From NCBI GenBank assembly GCA_030618505.1, contig JAUXDF010000087.1:1-9618 (forward strand): a stretch of DNA of 9,618 nt, in the 5' to 3' direction. Each line of letters starts with the position of its first letter. Positions within the stretch are counted from its first letter, which is position 1. The stretch comes from Spongiibacteraceae bacterium (lineage in GTDB: Bacteria; Pseudomonadota; Gammaproteobacteria; Pseudomonadales; PIVM01). Below the pieces are notes generated by a model, which searched no databases, was not told the DNA's origin, and worked only from the letters and a program-made list of their open reading frames with translations. Made by a program: the position numbers and the translations under genes. Shown piece by piece: positions 1 through 5,755 of the stretch.

Positions 1-1584
1 AAAGTCAGATTGGTTAGCGCGGATGCCTTGGAAGATGCGCTGGAAGAAACCTTGGGGAAGGTTGCGGGTACCCTTGAAAATAGAGCTCCGGTAGTGACTG
101 TAATGGGCCATGTTGATCATGGTAAAACATCGTTGCTGGATCACATTCGTGAATCTCGTGTTGCTTCCGGTGAGGCTGGTGGTATTACCCAGCATATCGG
201 TGCTTATCATGTAGAAACTGGCCACGGTATGATTACCTTCCTTGATACTCCGGGGCACGCGGCGTTCACCGCCATGCGGGCCCGCGGTGCGAAGAGTACT
301 GATATTGTTATTTTGGTAGTAGCCGCCGATGACGGTGTAATGCCTCAAACAGAAGAAGCTGTTCTGCATGCGCGAGCTGCGGGTGTTCCTTTAATTGTTG
401 CCATTAACAAAATGGACAAGGAGGGCGCTGACCCTGAGCGAGTTAAGAATGAGCTTTCAGCTAAAGATGTTATCCCCGAAGACTGGGGTGGTGATGTACA
501 GTTTATTAATGTTTCTGCACACACAGGCCAGGGTATTGATGAGCTATTGAGTGCGGTATTACTGCAATCTGAAATGCTGGAGCTAAGAGCTGCTAGAGAT
601 GTACCTGCACGCGGTGTAGTGGTTGAATCTCGACTGGATAAAGGTCGTGGTGTTGTCGCCACTATACTGGTACAAAACGGTACTTTGCGTCAGGGTGATA
701 TTGCCTTGGCGGGGTTGCAGTACGGTCGAGTCAGGGCCATGCTGGATGAGGATGGAAGGCCTGCTTCCGACGCAGGGCCATCAATTCCGGTTGAGATTTT
801 GGGCCTGGATGGTACTCCTGATGCTGGCGATGAATTTGTTGTCGTCGAGAGTGAAAAGCGGGCACGAGAAGTCGCACTGTTTCGACAAAATAAAAAGCGT
901 GAGGAACGTCTGGCGCGCCAGCAAAAAGCCAAGCTGGAAAATATGTTCGATAATATGACCGCTGGCGAAAAGCAGTCTTTGAATATTGTCGTAAAAGCTG
1001 ATGTTCGTGGCTCCCTTGAAGCTATTATGTCTTCTCTGCTGGGTATGGGTAATGATGAAGTTTCAGTAACTATCGTATCCTCCGGTGTGGGTGGTATCAC
1101 TGAAACCGATATTAATTTGGCGTTAACCTCGAATGCAGTAGTTTTTGGTTTTAATGTTCGTGCTGATTCTGCAGCAAGGCAAGTGATTTCACAGGAAGGT
1201 GTTGATCTACGTTATTACAGCGTGATCTATGATCTGCTTGATGATGTTAAAAGTGCACTCAGTGGTATGTTGTCCCCAGAGCTGCGAGAAGAAATTGTCG
1301 GTACCGCTGAGGTGCGTGAGGTTTTCACGTCACCCAAATTTGGTTTGATCGCTGGTTCTATGGTGATCGAAGGTACCATTCATCGTAACAAGCCTATCCG
1401 GGTGCTGCGTGATAATGTGGTTATCTATGAGGGCGAGCTGGAATCCCTGCGCCGTTTTAAAGATGATGTTGGTGAAGTGCGCAATGGCTCCGAGTGCGGT
1501 ATTGGTGTTAAGAATTATCAAGATGTTAAAGCTGGCGATAAGATTGAAGTCTTTGAGGTTAAAGAGATCGCACGCTCGCTCTAA
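1..1584 (+). CDS. infB: Translation initiation factor IF2, C-terminal part (5' end outside window)
   Basis: IF2 is the GTPase that places formyl-Met-tRNA in the P site and promotes joining of the ribosomal subunits. The frame is open from base 1, and its first codons (KVRL...) align with the E. coli region just before the G domain, so the gene continues upstream; the N-terminal domains are missing. Counting from the first window codon, the G domain shows G1 GHVDHGKT at 36-43, switch II DTPGH at 82-86 and NKMD at 136-139. Domain II follows, then the helical linker (LARQQKAKLENMF), the C1 domain and the fMet-tRNA-binding C2 domain (RVLRDNVVIYEGELESLRRF). The end matches the family end (VKNYQDVKAGDKIEVFEV). 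The 527 residues compare with about 890 for full-length E. coli IF2. rbfA follows after 28 nt, as in the nusA-infB operon. Nothing is broken. The identification is secure. Confidence 0.98.
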   Translation, partial: KVRLVSADALEDALEETLGKVAGTLENRAPVVTVMGHVDHGKTSLLDHIRESRVASGEAGGITQHIGAYHVETGHGMITFLDTPGHAAFTAMRARGAKSTDIVILVVAADDGVMPQTEEAVLHARAAGVPLIVAINKMDKEGADPERVKNELSAKDVIPEDWGGDVQFINVSAHTGQGIDELLSAVLLQSEMLELRAARDVPARGVVVESRLDKGRGVVATILVQNGTLRQGDIALAGLQYGRVRAMLDEDGRPASDAGPSIPVEILGLDGTPDAGDEFVVVESEKRAREVALFRQNKKREERLARQQKAKLENMFDNMTAGEKQSLNIVVKADVRGSLEAIMSSLLGMGNDEVSVTIVSSGVGGITETDINLALTSNAVVFGFNVRADSAARQVISQEGVDLRYYSVIYDLLDDVKSALSGMLSPELREEIVGTAEVREVFTSPKFGLIAGSMVIEGTIHRNKPIRVLRDNVVIYEGELESLRRFKDDVGEVRNGSECGIGVKNYQDVKAGDKIEVFEVKEIARSL

Positions 1585-1612
1585 GAGTTGGTAGTAAGAG
1601 GCGGAAGTTGGT

Positions 1613-2035
1613 ATGGCAAGAGAGTTCGGTCGGGCACAGCGTATTGCCGATTATTTAAAGCGCGAGCTGGCATTGCTGATACAAAAAGAGTTAGGTGATC
1701 CACGTATTGGTATGGTGGGTGTTAACGCTGTTGAAGTGAGCAGAGACTTTTCCTATGCCAAGGTTTATGTCACCTTTTTGGGTAGAGAGGGCAAGGAGCA
1801 GGCAGCTGAGCCCTTGGCGGCTTTAAATCGAGCTGCCGGATTTCTGCGTACGCAGGTGGCATCAGGTGCAAAAATGCGTGTTACGCCAAAGCTGCGTTTT
1901 TATTTTGATAGCAGTATTGAGCGGGGAAGTCATATCTCCTCGTTAATAACTGAAGCGGTTGAGGCGGATAAAAAGTTTCATCAAGCTGATGAGCGCGAAG
2001 ATAGTAATGATTTGAATGACCCGGTGAAGAGGTAG
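1613..2035 (+). CDS. rbfA: Ribosome-binding factor A
   Basis: RbfA is a small KH-type protein that binds the 30S subunit during late maturation of the 16S rRNA 5' end and matters most in the cold. The 140 residues are slightly longer than E. coli RbfA (133). The N-terminus (REFGRAQRIADYLKREL) and the DPRIG...VEVSRDFSYAKVYVT stretch are typical of the family. The type II KH helix-kink-helix shows as LNRAAGFLR with AAG at 74-76, followed by the strand TPKLRFYFD. The last 15 or so residues form a charged, probably disordered tail (DEREDSNDLNDP). An AAGAGG ribosome-binding site at 1596-1601 supports the ATG start. It lies 28 nt after infB and 6 nt before truB, so the three genes are surely co-transcribed. 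Confidence 0.97.
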   Translation: MAREFGRAQRIADYLKRELALLIQKELGDPRIGMVGVNAVEVSRDFSYAKVYVTFLGREGKEQAAEPLAALNRAAGFLRTQVASGAKMRVTPKLRFYFDSSIERGSHISSLITEAVEADKKFHQADEREDSNDLNDPVKR

Positions 2036-2041
2036 TACAGC

Positions 2042-2968
2042 GTGGGTAAAAAGCGTCGCGGTAGAGCGCTGGACGGAATTTTGGTATTGGATAAGCCGGC
2101 AGGGGTAAGCTCAAATGGCGCCCTGCAAACGGCCAAGAGTTTATATTTTGCCGCCAAGGCTGGTCACACTGGTAGTCTGGATCCATTAGCGACAGGCGTA
2201 TTGCCATTGTGTTTTGGCGAGGCGACCAAGTTTTCGCAGTTTTTGCTGGATTCGGATAAAACTTACAGTACAACGATTGTGTTGGGTGTGGCCACTAACA
2301 GTGGTGATGCCGAAGGCGAAGTGATTAGTGAAAGTGATGCCTCGCAAATTACCTGTGAGCAAATCGAGGCGGCCTTACCGGCTTTTCGTGGCCTGATCAG
2401 TCAAGTGCCATCGATGTTTTCAGCTATAAAAGTTAATGGTCAGCCCTTGTATAAACTGGCCCGGCAGGGCAAAGTGATCGAGCGCAAGGCTCGCCAGGTA
2501 ACGATCCATCAGCTGGATCTTATTGATTTTCGGCCCGGTATCAACGCTGAAGTTGATTTGCAGATTAGCTGCAGCAAGGGTACCTATATTCGCTCGATTG
2601 CTGAAGATCTTGGTGAGTCTCTGGGCTGCGGTGGGCACGTCAGTGTTTTGCGTCGCACGGTGGTGGGGCCTTACTCGATTGACGAGTCGGTATCGCTGGA
2701 TACCTTGCAGGCATTGAGAGATGACAAAGATTTTTCTGCAATGGATGATTTATTGCAGCCGCTGTCTTCAGCGCTAGGTCATCTGCCTGAAGTGGCGCTG
2801 ACAGAGTCAGCCGGATTTTATATGCGTCAGGGGCAGCCGGTGCAAGTGCCGCATATGCCCACTGAGGGCATGGTGCGAATCAGTCTGGAAAGTGGTGACT
2901 TTCTGGGCGTGGGAGAAATATTGGATGATGGGCGTGTTACGCCGCGTCGTTTAATAACCACAAGCTAG
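2042..2968 (+). CDS. truB: tRNA pseudouridine(55) synthase TruB
   Basis: TruB isomerises U55 to pseudouridine in the T-loop of nearly all elongator tRNAs and also acts as a tRNA folding chaperone. The 308 residues match the family (E. coli 314). The start region GILVLDKPAGVSSN is conserved. The catalytic aspartate is D47 in GHTGSLDPLATG, the active-site tyrosine is Y75 in DSDKTYS, and the conserved GTYIR motif is at 180-184. The C-terminus carries the small TruB C-terminal/PUA-like domain ending GRVTPRRL. The start is GTG; its GAAGAGG ribosome-binding site (2026-2032) lies inside the last codons of rbfA and runs up to that gene's stop codon, suggesting translational coupling. The stop codon is inside a strong hairpin (2958-2985). 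Confidence 0.97.
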   Translation: MGKKRRGRALDGILVLDKPAGVSSNGALQTAKSLYFAAKAGHTGSLDPLATGVLPLCFGEATKFSQFLLDSDKTYSTTIVLGVATNSGDAEGEVISESDASQITCEQIEAALPAFRGLISQVPSMFSAIKVNGQPLYKLARQGKVIERKARQVTIHQLDLIDFRPGINAEVDLQISCSKGTYIRSIAEDLGESLGCGGHVSVLRRTVVGPYSIDESVSLDTLQALRDDKDFSAMDDLLQPLSSALGHLPEVALTESAGFYMRQGQPVQVPHMPTEGMVRISLESGDFLGVGEILDDGRVTPRRLITTS

Positions 2969-2985
2969 CAGGTGCTGGCTTGTGG
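2958..2985 (+). other. Strong hairpin spanning the truB stop codon
   Basis: A stem of 12 pairs (2958-2969 with 2974-2985; CCACAAGCTAGC against GCTGGCTTGTGG, one G-U wobble) closes on the tetraloop AGGT. The truB TAG (2966-2968) is within the 5' arm. No T-run follows, so it is not a standard intrinsic terminator. It may be a processing site, an mRNA-stability element or part of an attenuator between the infB operon and rpsO. The structure is seen directly; the role is inferred. Confidence 0.6.
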
Positions 2986-2986
2986 T

Positions 2987-3002
2987 GGAATCTGCGGATT
3001 CC
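2987..3002 (+). other. Second hairpin in the truB-rpsO gap
   Basis: GGAATC (2987-2992) pairs perfectly with GATTCC (2997-3002) around the tetraloop TGCG. It stands two bases after the truB-end hairpin, so the two could stack coaxially. No T-run follows. The function is unknown. Confidence 0.45.
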
Positions 3003-3013
3003 GTGTTGATGAA

Positions 3014-3039
3014 CCTGTCTGTAAATATGCACGGGCAGG
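3014..3039 (+). terminator. Possible weak or leaky terminator upstream of rpsO
   Basis: CCTGTCTG (3014-3021) pairs with CGGGCAGG (3032-3039), eight pairs including two G-U, with a 10-nt loop. The sequence after it (CTTAATAG) is only weakly T-rich, so any termination would be partial. In E. coli some transcription reads through from the infB operon into rpsO-pnp; a leaky site here would fit. Low confidence as a terminator, moderate as a hairpin. Confidence 0.25.
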
Positions 3040-3091
3040 CTTAATAGTGGCTTGGTGTTGATGTGTACTTTTTATTGTGCACGATGCCAAA

Positions 3092-3155
3092 CTTCGCATA
3101 TTACCTGCTTCGCCATTAGTGTGCGAAGGCGGGCTTACTTACTAGAGGAAAGTAA
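3092..3155 (+). promoter_or_regulatory. Putative structured rpsO leader (S15 autoregulation candidate)
   Basis: Two CTTCGC copies (3092-3097 and 3108-3113) compete for one partner, GCGAAG at 3123-3128. The first copy extends to seven pairs (CTTCGCA with TGCGAAG). Just before the start codon, TTACTT (3135-3140) pairs with AAGTAA (3150-3155), placing the rpsO ribosome-binding site AGAGGA (3144-3149) in the 9-nt loop. With the second CTTCGC copy paired, TTAGT in its loop (3116-3120) could pair with ACTAG (3141-3145, one wobble), a pseudoknot touching the ribosome-binding site. S15 of E. coli represses its own translation through a leader pseudoknot; equivalence here is inferred, not shown. Confidence 0.4.
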
Positions 3156-3157
3156 TC

Positions 3158-3427
3158 ATGGCATTAAGTGCAGTAGAAAAAGCAGAAGTAGTAAAAGAGT
3201 ATCAGCAGTCTGAGGGTGACACGGGTTCCCCGGAAGTTCAGGTAGCGTTGTTGACCCACAATATTCAGAAGTTACAGGGCCATTTTGGTGATCACAAAAA
3301 AGATCATCACTCTCGCCGTGGTTTGATTCGTATGGTTAATCAGCGTCGTAAACTGTTGGACTACTTGAAGTCAAAAGATTTTGGTCGTTATAGCCAGTTG
3401 ATAAAAAGTCTTGGCTTGCGTCGTTAA
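3158..3427 (+). CDS. rpsO: 30S ribosomal protein S15
   Basis: S15 is a primary binder of 16S rRNA in the central domain (three-way junction of helices 20-22) and helps form an intersubunit bridge. The 89 residues equal the E. coli length. Family signatures are the DTGSPEVQVALLT segment (about 21-33), the rRNA-binding loop HKKDHHSRRGL (about 46-56), and the end RRKLLDYLKSKD...LIKSLGLRR. The ATG has an AGAGGA ribosome-binding site eight nt upstream. It stands 189 nt after truB with its own structured leader, and 72 nt before pnp, which is the usual rpsO-pnp pairing. Its synthesis is probably feedback-controlled at the leader, as in E. coli. Confidence 0.98.
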   Translation: MALSAVEKAEVVKEYQQSEGDTGSPEVQVALLTHNIQKLQGHFGDHKKDHHSRRGLIRMVNQRRKLLDYLKSKDFGRYSQLIKSLGLRR

Positions 3428-3438
3428 AAGGTTATTGT

Positions 3439-3473
3439 CAGCGGTGTGTGATCGTTCTGATCGGGCATCGCTG
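3439..3473 (+). other. Long hairpin in the rpsO-pnp gap (RNase III site candidate)
   Basis: CAGCGGTGT (3439-3447) pairs with GCATCGCTG (3465-3473), nine pairs with two G-U. After one G-G mismatch, TGATC (3449-3453) pairs with GATCG (3459-3463) around the loop GTTCT. There is no T-run, so it is not a canonical terminator. In E. coli, RNase III cuts a hairpin between rpsO and pnp and PNPase then represses its own mRNA. This is the only long duplex in the gap and sits 26 nt before the pnp start. Function is inferred by position. Confidence 0.5.
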
Positions 3474-3478
3474 CTCAC

Positions 3479-3496
3479 TATTCCAATGGAGGAATA
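3479..3496 (+). promoter_or_regulatory. pnp ribosome-binding site within a small hairpin
   Basis: The GGAGG ribosome-binding site at 3488-3492 is seven nt before the GTG start of pnp and fixes that start. TATTCC (3479-3484) can pair with GGAATA (3491-3496), which puts half of the site in the loop and half in the stem, so ribosome access could be modulated. Confidence 0.45.
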
Positions 3497-3499
3497 TTT

Positions 3500-5611
3500 G
3501 TGAATCCTGTCATTAAAAAGTTTCAGTACGGTAATCACTCCGTAACCCTGGAAACAGGGCGTATCGCACGCCAGGCAACGGGTGCGGTATTGGTTAGTAT
3601 GGATGATACTTCGGTATTGTGTACCGTCGTTGGCAGTAAAACTGCTAAAGAAAATCAACCCTTTTTCCCCTTGTCTGTGCATTACCAGGAGAAGACTTAC
3701 TCGGTTGGTAAAATCCCGGGTGGCTTTCTTAAGCGTGAGGCACGTCCCTCCGAGAAAGAAACCCTGACCTCGCGTTTGATTGATCGCCCTATTCGTCCGC
3801 TGTTTCCTAACGGCTTTATGAACGAAGTGCAGGTGATCTGTACGGTGATGTCATCCAACAAAAATGTTGATCCAGATATTGCTGCTATTATCGGCACCTC
3901 GGCAGCCTTGGCCATTTCCGGTATTCCTTTTAACGGCCCGATCGGTGGTGCGCGTGTTGGATATACCGCCGAGAACGGCTATATGTTGAATCCTCTATAT
4001 TCAGAGCTGGAAGAGTCGACTTTGAATATGGTGGTTGCCGGTACCAAAGATGCGGTATTAATGGTTGAGTCAGAGGCCGATGAGCTGAACGAAGACCAGA
4101 TGTTGGGCGCAGTATTGTTTGCTCACCAGGAAATGCAGGTTGTTATCAAAGCCATCGATGAGCTGGTGGCCGATGCCGGTCAGCCTCGCTGGGATTGGCA
4201 ACCAAAAGCTGAAAATACTGCCCTGAACGAGGCGCTTGCCGGAGAGTTTGGCGATGCGGTTGCTGAAGCCTATCAGGTGACTGAAAAGGCGCAGCGTTAT
4301 GAGCGTCTTGGCGGCTTAAAATCAGACGCGGTGGCTAAGCTGTCTGAAGGTGATGATGCCCAGTTTAGTGCTGGTGATGTATCCGGTGCCTTTTCCAAGC
4401 TTGAAAAGAAAACGGTTCGTGGTCGTATCCTCGATAACCAGCCACGTATAGATGGCCGTGATAACAAGACTGTCAGAGGGATCGATGTGGAAGTAGGTAT
4501 TTTGCCTAACGCCCACGGTTCAGCCTTGTTTACCCGTGGTGAAACACAGGCCATTGGTGTTGCCACTTTAGGCACCTCCCGTGATGCTCAACTGATTGAT
4601 GCCCTGCATGGTCAAAGCAAAGACAGCTTTATGCTGCACTACAACTTTCCTCCCTATTCTGTAGGTGAAGCGGGTCGTATTGGTTTTGTCGGTCGTCGTG
4701 AAGTCGGTCATGGCCGTTTGGCGCGTCGTGGTATTGCGGCAATGCTGCCCAATACGGAAGATTTCCCTTATACCATTCGTATGGTGAGTGAAATTACCGA
4801 ATCCAATGGGTCCTCTTCTATGGCCAGTGTTTGTGTGGCTTCCATGTCCATGATGGATGCCGGTGTGCCAATTAAGGCGCCTGTAGCAGGCATTGCGATG
4901 GGACTGGTTAAGGATGGCGAGCGTTTTACGGTATTAACCGATATTCTCGGTGACGAGGATCATCTGGGTGATATGGACTTTAAGGTAGCGGGAAGCTCCG
5001 AGGGTATTACCGCTCTGCAGATGGATATCAAGATCGAAGGTATCACTGAAGAGATTATGGAAATCGCCCTGCAGCAGGCTTTAGAGGCACGTTTACATAT
5101 TCTTGCTGAGATGAGTCGTTGTATCTCGAGCTCTCGCTCCAAGGTTGCTGATAATGCGCCTAGCATGGAAATCATCAAAATCGATTCTGATAAGATTCGT
5201 GACGTTATCGGTAAGGGTGGTGCGACTATTCGCTCCATTACTGAAGAGACCGGCGCTGAAATTGATATCGATGATGATGGCACTATTCGTGTTTACGCCC
5301 CTGATTCAGAAGCATTGCAGGCTGCCTTGCATCGCATTGAATCGATTACTGCTGAGGCGGAAGTGGGTAAAACCTACACCGGTACAGTGGCGCGTATTGT
5401 TGACTTCGGTGCTTTTGTCACTATTCTGCCCGGTAAAGATGGTCTTGTGCATATCTCTCAGATCGCCAATGAGCGTGTTGAGAATGTGTCAGACTACCTG
5501 AAAGAAGGTCAGGAAATTCAGGTTAAGGTGCTGGATGTTGATGCCCGTGGCCGTATCAAGCTCAGTATTAAAGAGCTGTTAGGAGAAGAGGCTCCCGCTA
5601 GCGAAGGCTAG
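3500..5611 (+). CDS. pnp: Polyribonucleotide nucleotidyltransferase (PNPase)
   Basis: PNPase is a trimeric phosphate-dependent 3'-to-5' exoribonuclease, which also adds heteropolymeric tails and is a degradosome component in many proteobacteria. The 703 residues fit the family (E. coli 711). Two RNase PH folds flank an all-helical linker. The first holds REARPSEKETL (79-89); the second holds the phosphate-binding GSSSMA (437-442) and the metal/catalytic DEDHLGDMDFK (485-495, with D487, D493 and K495 matching E. coli D486, D492 and K494). A KH domain starts near 556 with the IGKGG loop, and an S1 domain covers about 622-692 (VDFGAFV, GLVHISQI, GRIKLSIKE). The start is GTG with a good GGAGG site. 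One oddity is valine at 446 (SVCVAS), where small glycine or alanine is usual. It is the last gene of the operon, followed by a strong terminator. Confidence 0.98.
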   Translation: MNPVIKKFQYGNHSVTLETGRIARQATGAVLVSMDDTSVLCTVVGSKTAKENQPFFPLSVHYQEKTYSVGKIPGGFLKREARPSEKETLTSRLIDRPIRPLFPNGFMNEVQVICTVMSSNKNVDPDIAAIIGTSAALAISGIPFNGPIGGARVGYTAENGYMLNPLYSELEESTLNMVVAGTKDAVLMVESEADELNEDQMLGAVLFAHQEMQVVIKAIDELVADAGQPRWDWQPKAENTALNEALAGEFGDAVAEAYQVTEKAQRYERLGGLKSDAVAKLSEGDDAQFSAGDVSGAFSKLEKKTVRGRILDNQPRIDGRDNKTVRGIDVEVGILPNAHGSALFTRGETQAIGVATLGTSRDAQLIDALHGQSKDSFMLHYNFPPYSVGEAGRIGFVGRREVGHGRLARRGIAAMLPNTEDFPYTIRMVSEITESNGSSSMASVCVASMSMMDAGVPIKAPVAGIAMGLVKDGERFTVLTDILGDEDHLGDMDFKVAGSSEGITALQMDIKIEGITEEIMEIALQQALEARLHILAEMSRCISSSRSKVADNAPSMEIIKIDSDKIRDVIGKGGATIRSITEETGAEIDIDDDGTIRVYAPDSEALQAALHRIESITAEAEVGKTYTGTVARIVDFGAFVTILPGKDGLVHISQIANERVENVSDYLKEGQEIQVKVLDVDARGRIKLSIKELLGEEAPASEG

Positions 5612-5626
5612 AGGATAGGCTGAAAT

Positions 5627-5655
5627 AAAAAAGAGGGCATTAGCCCTCTTTTTTT
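5627..5655. terminator. Bidirectional intrinsic terminator between pnp and acs
   Basis: AAAAAAGAGGGC (5627-5638) pairs perfectly over 12 bp with GCCCTCTTTTTT (5643-5654) around the tetraloop ATTA, followed by a further T. The A-run and T-run make it a good rho-independent terminator on both strands. It sits 15 nt after the pnp stop and downstream of the convergent acs gene. Confidence 0.92.
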
Positions 5656-5691
5656 ATGCCTGAAATTTATTGATTATAGTGTGTGTGCTTT

Positions 5692-5751
5692 CGTGAGGTG
5701 CGCCCCGCGCACCGTTTCAAGTATGCCTTGGTGCGGGGGCCGCACCCTACG
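5692..5751. repeat. Inverted pair of REP-like palindromes (REPIN-type doublet)
   Basis: The first unit, on the plus strand at 5697-5713, is GGTGCGC-CCC-GCGCACC. The second, on the minus strand at 5746-5730, is GGTGCGG-CCC-CCGCACC. Both have a 7-bp stem and a CCC loop. They differ only at the two stem bases next to the loop, and these changes compensate each other. Each is preceded in its own orientation by CGT plus two purines: CGTGA (5692-5696) and CGTAG (5751-5747). A GTAG tetranucleotide next to a GC-rich hairpin is the hallmark of REP sequences mobilised by RAYT transposases. The inverted pair with a 16-nt spacer is the REPIN arrangement. No RAYT gene is in the window. The doublet lies between the ends of convergent genes, a usual site for such repeats. 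Confidence 0.7.
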
Positions 5752-5755
5752 ATGC

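Noticed and set aside
345..1100. Minus-strand open frames of 105 and 136 codons inside infB
   Set aside because: They are antisense to a fully conserved protein, show no recognisable family features and have low-complexity composition; they are shadows of infB codon use.
10..1584. TTG at position 10 as the infB start
   Set aside because: The frame is open to base 1 and the preceding residues align with IF2, so the gene simply begins outside the window.
1881..2273. Minus-strand 130-codon open frame across rbfA and truB
   Set aside because: It is antisense to two conserved genes with no plausible family.
3371..3682. Minus-strand 103-codon open frame across the rpsO-pnp junction
   Set aside because: It spans an intergenic hairpin and the ends of two conserved genes on the other strand; the product resembles nothing known to me.
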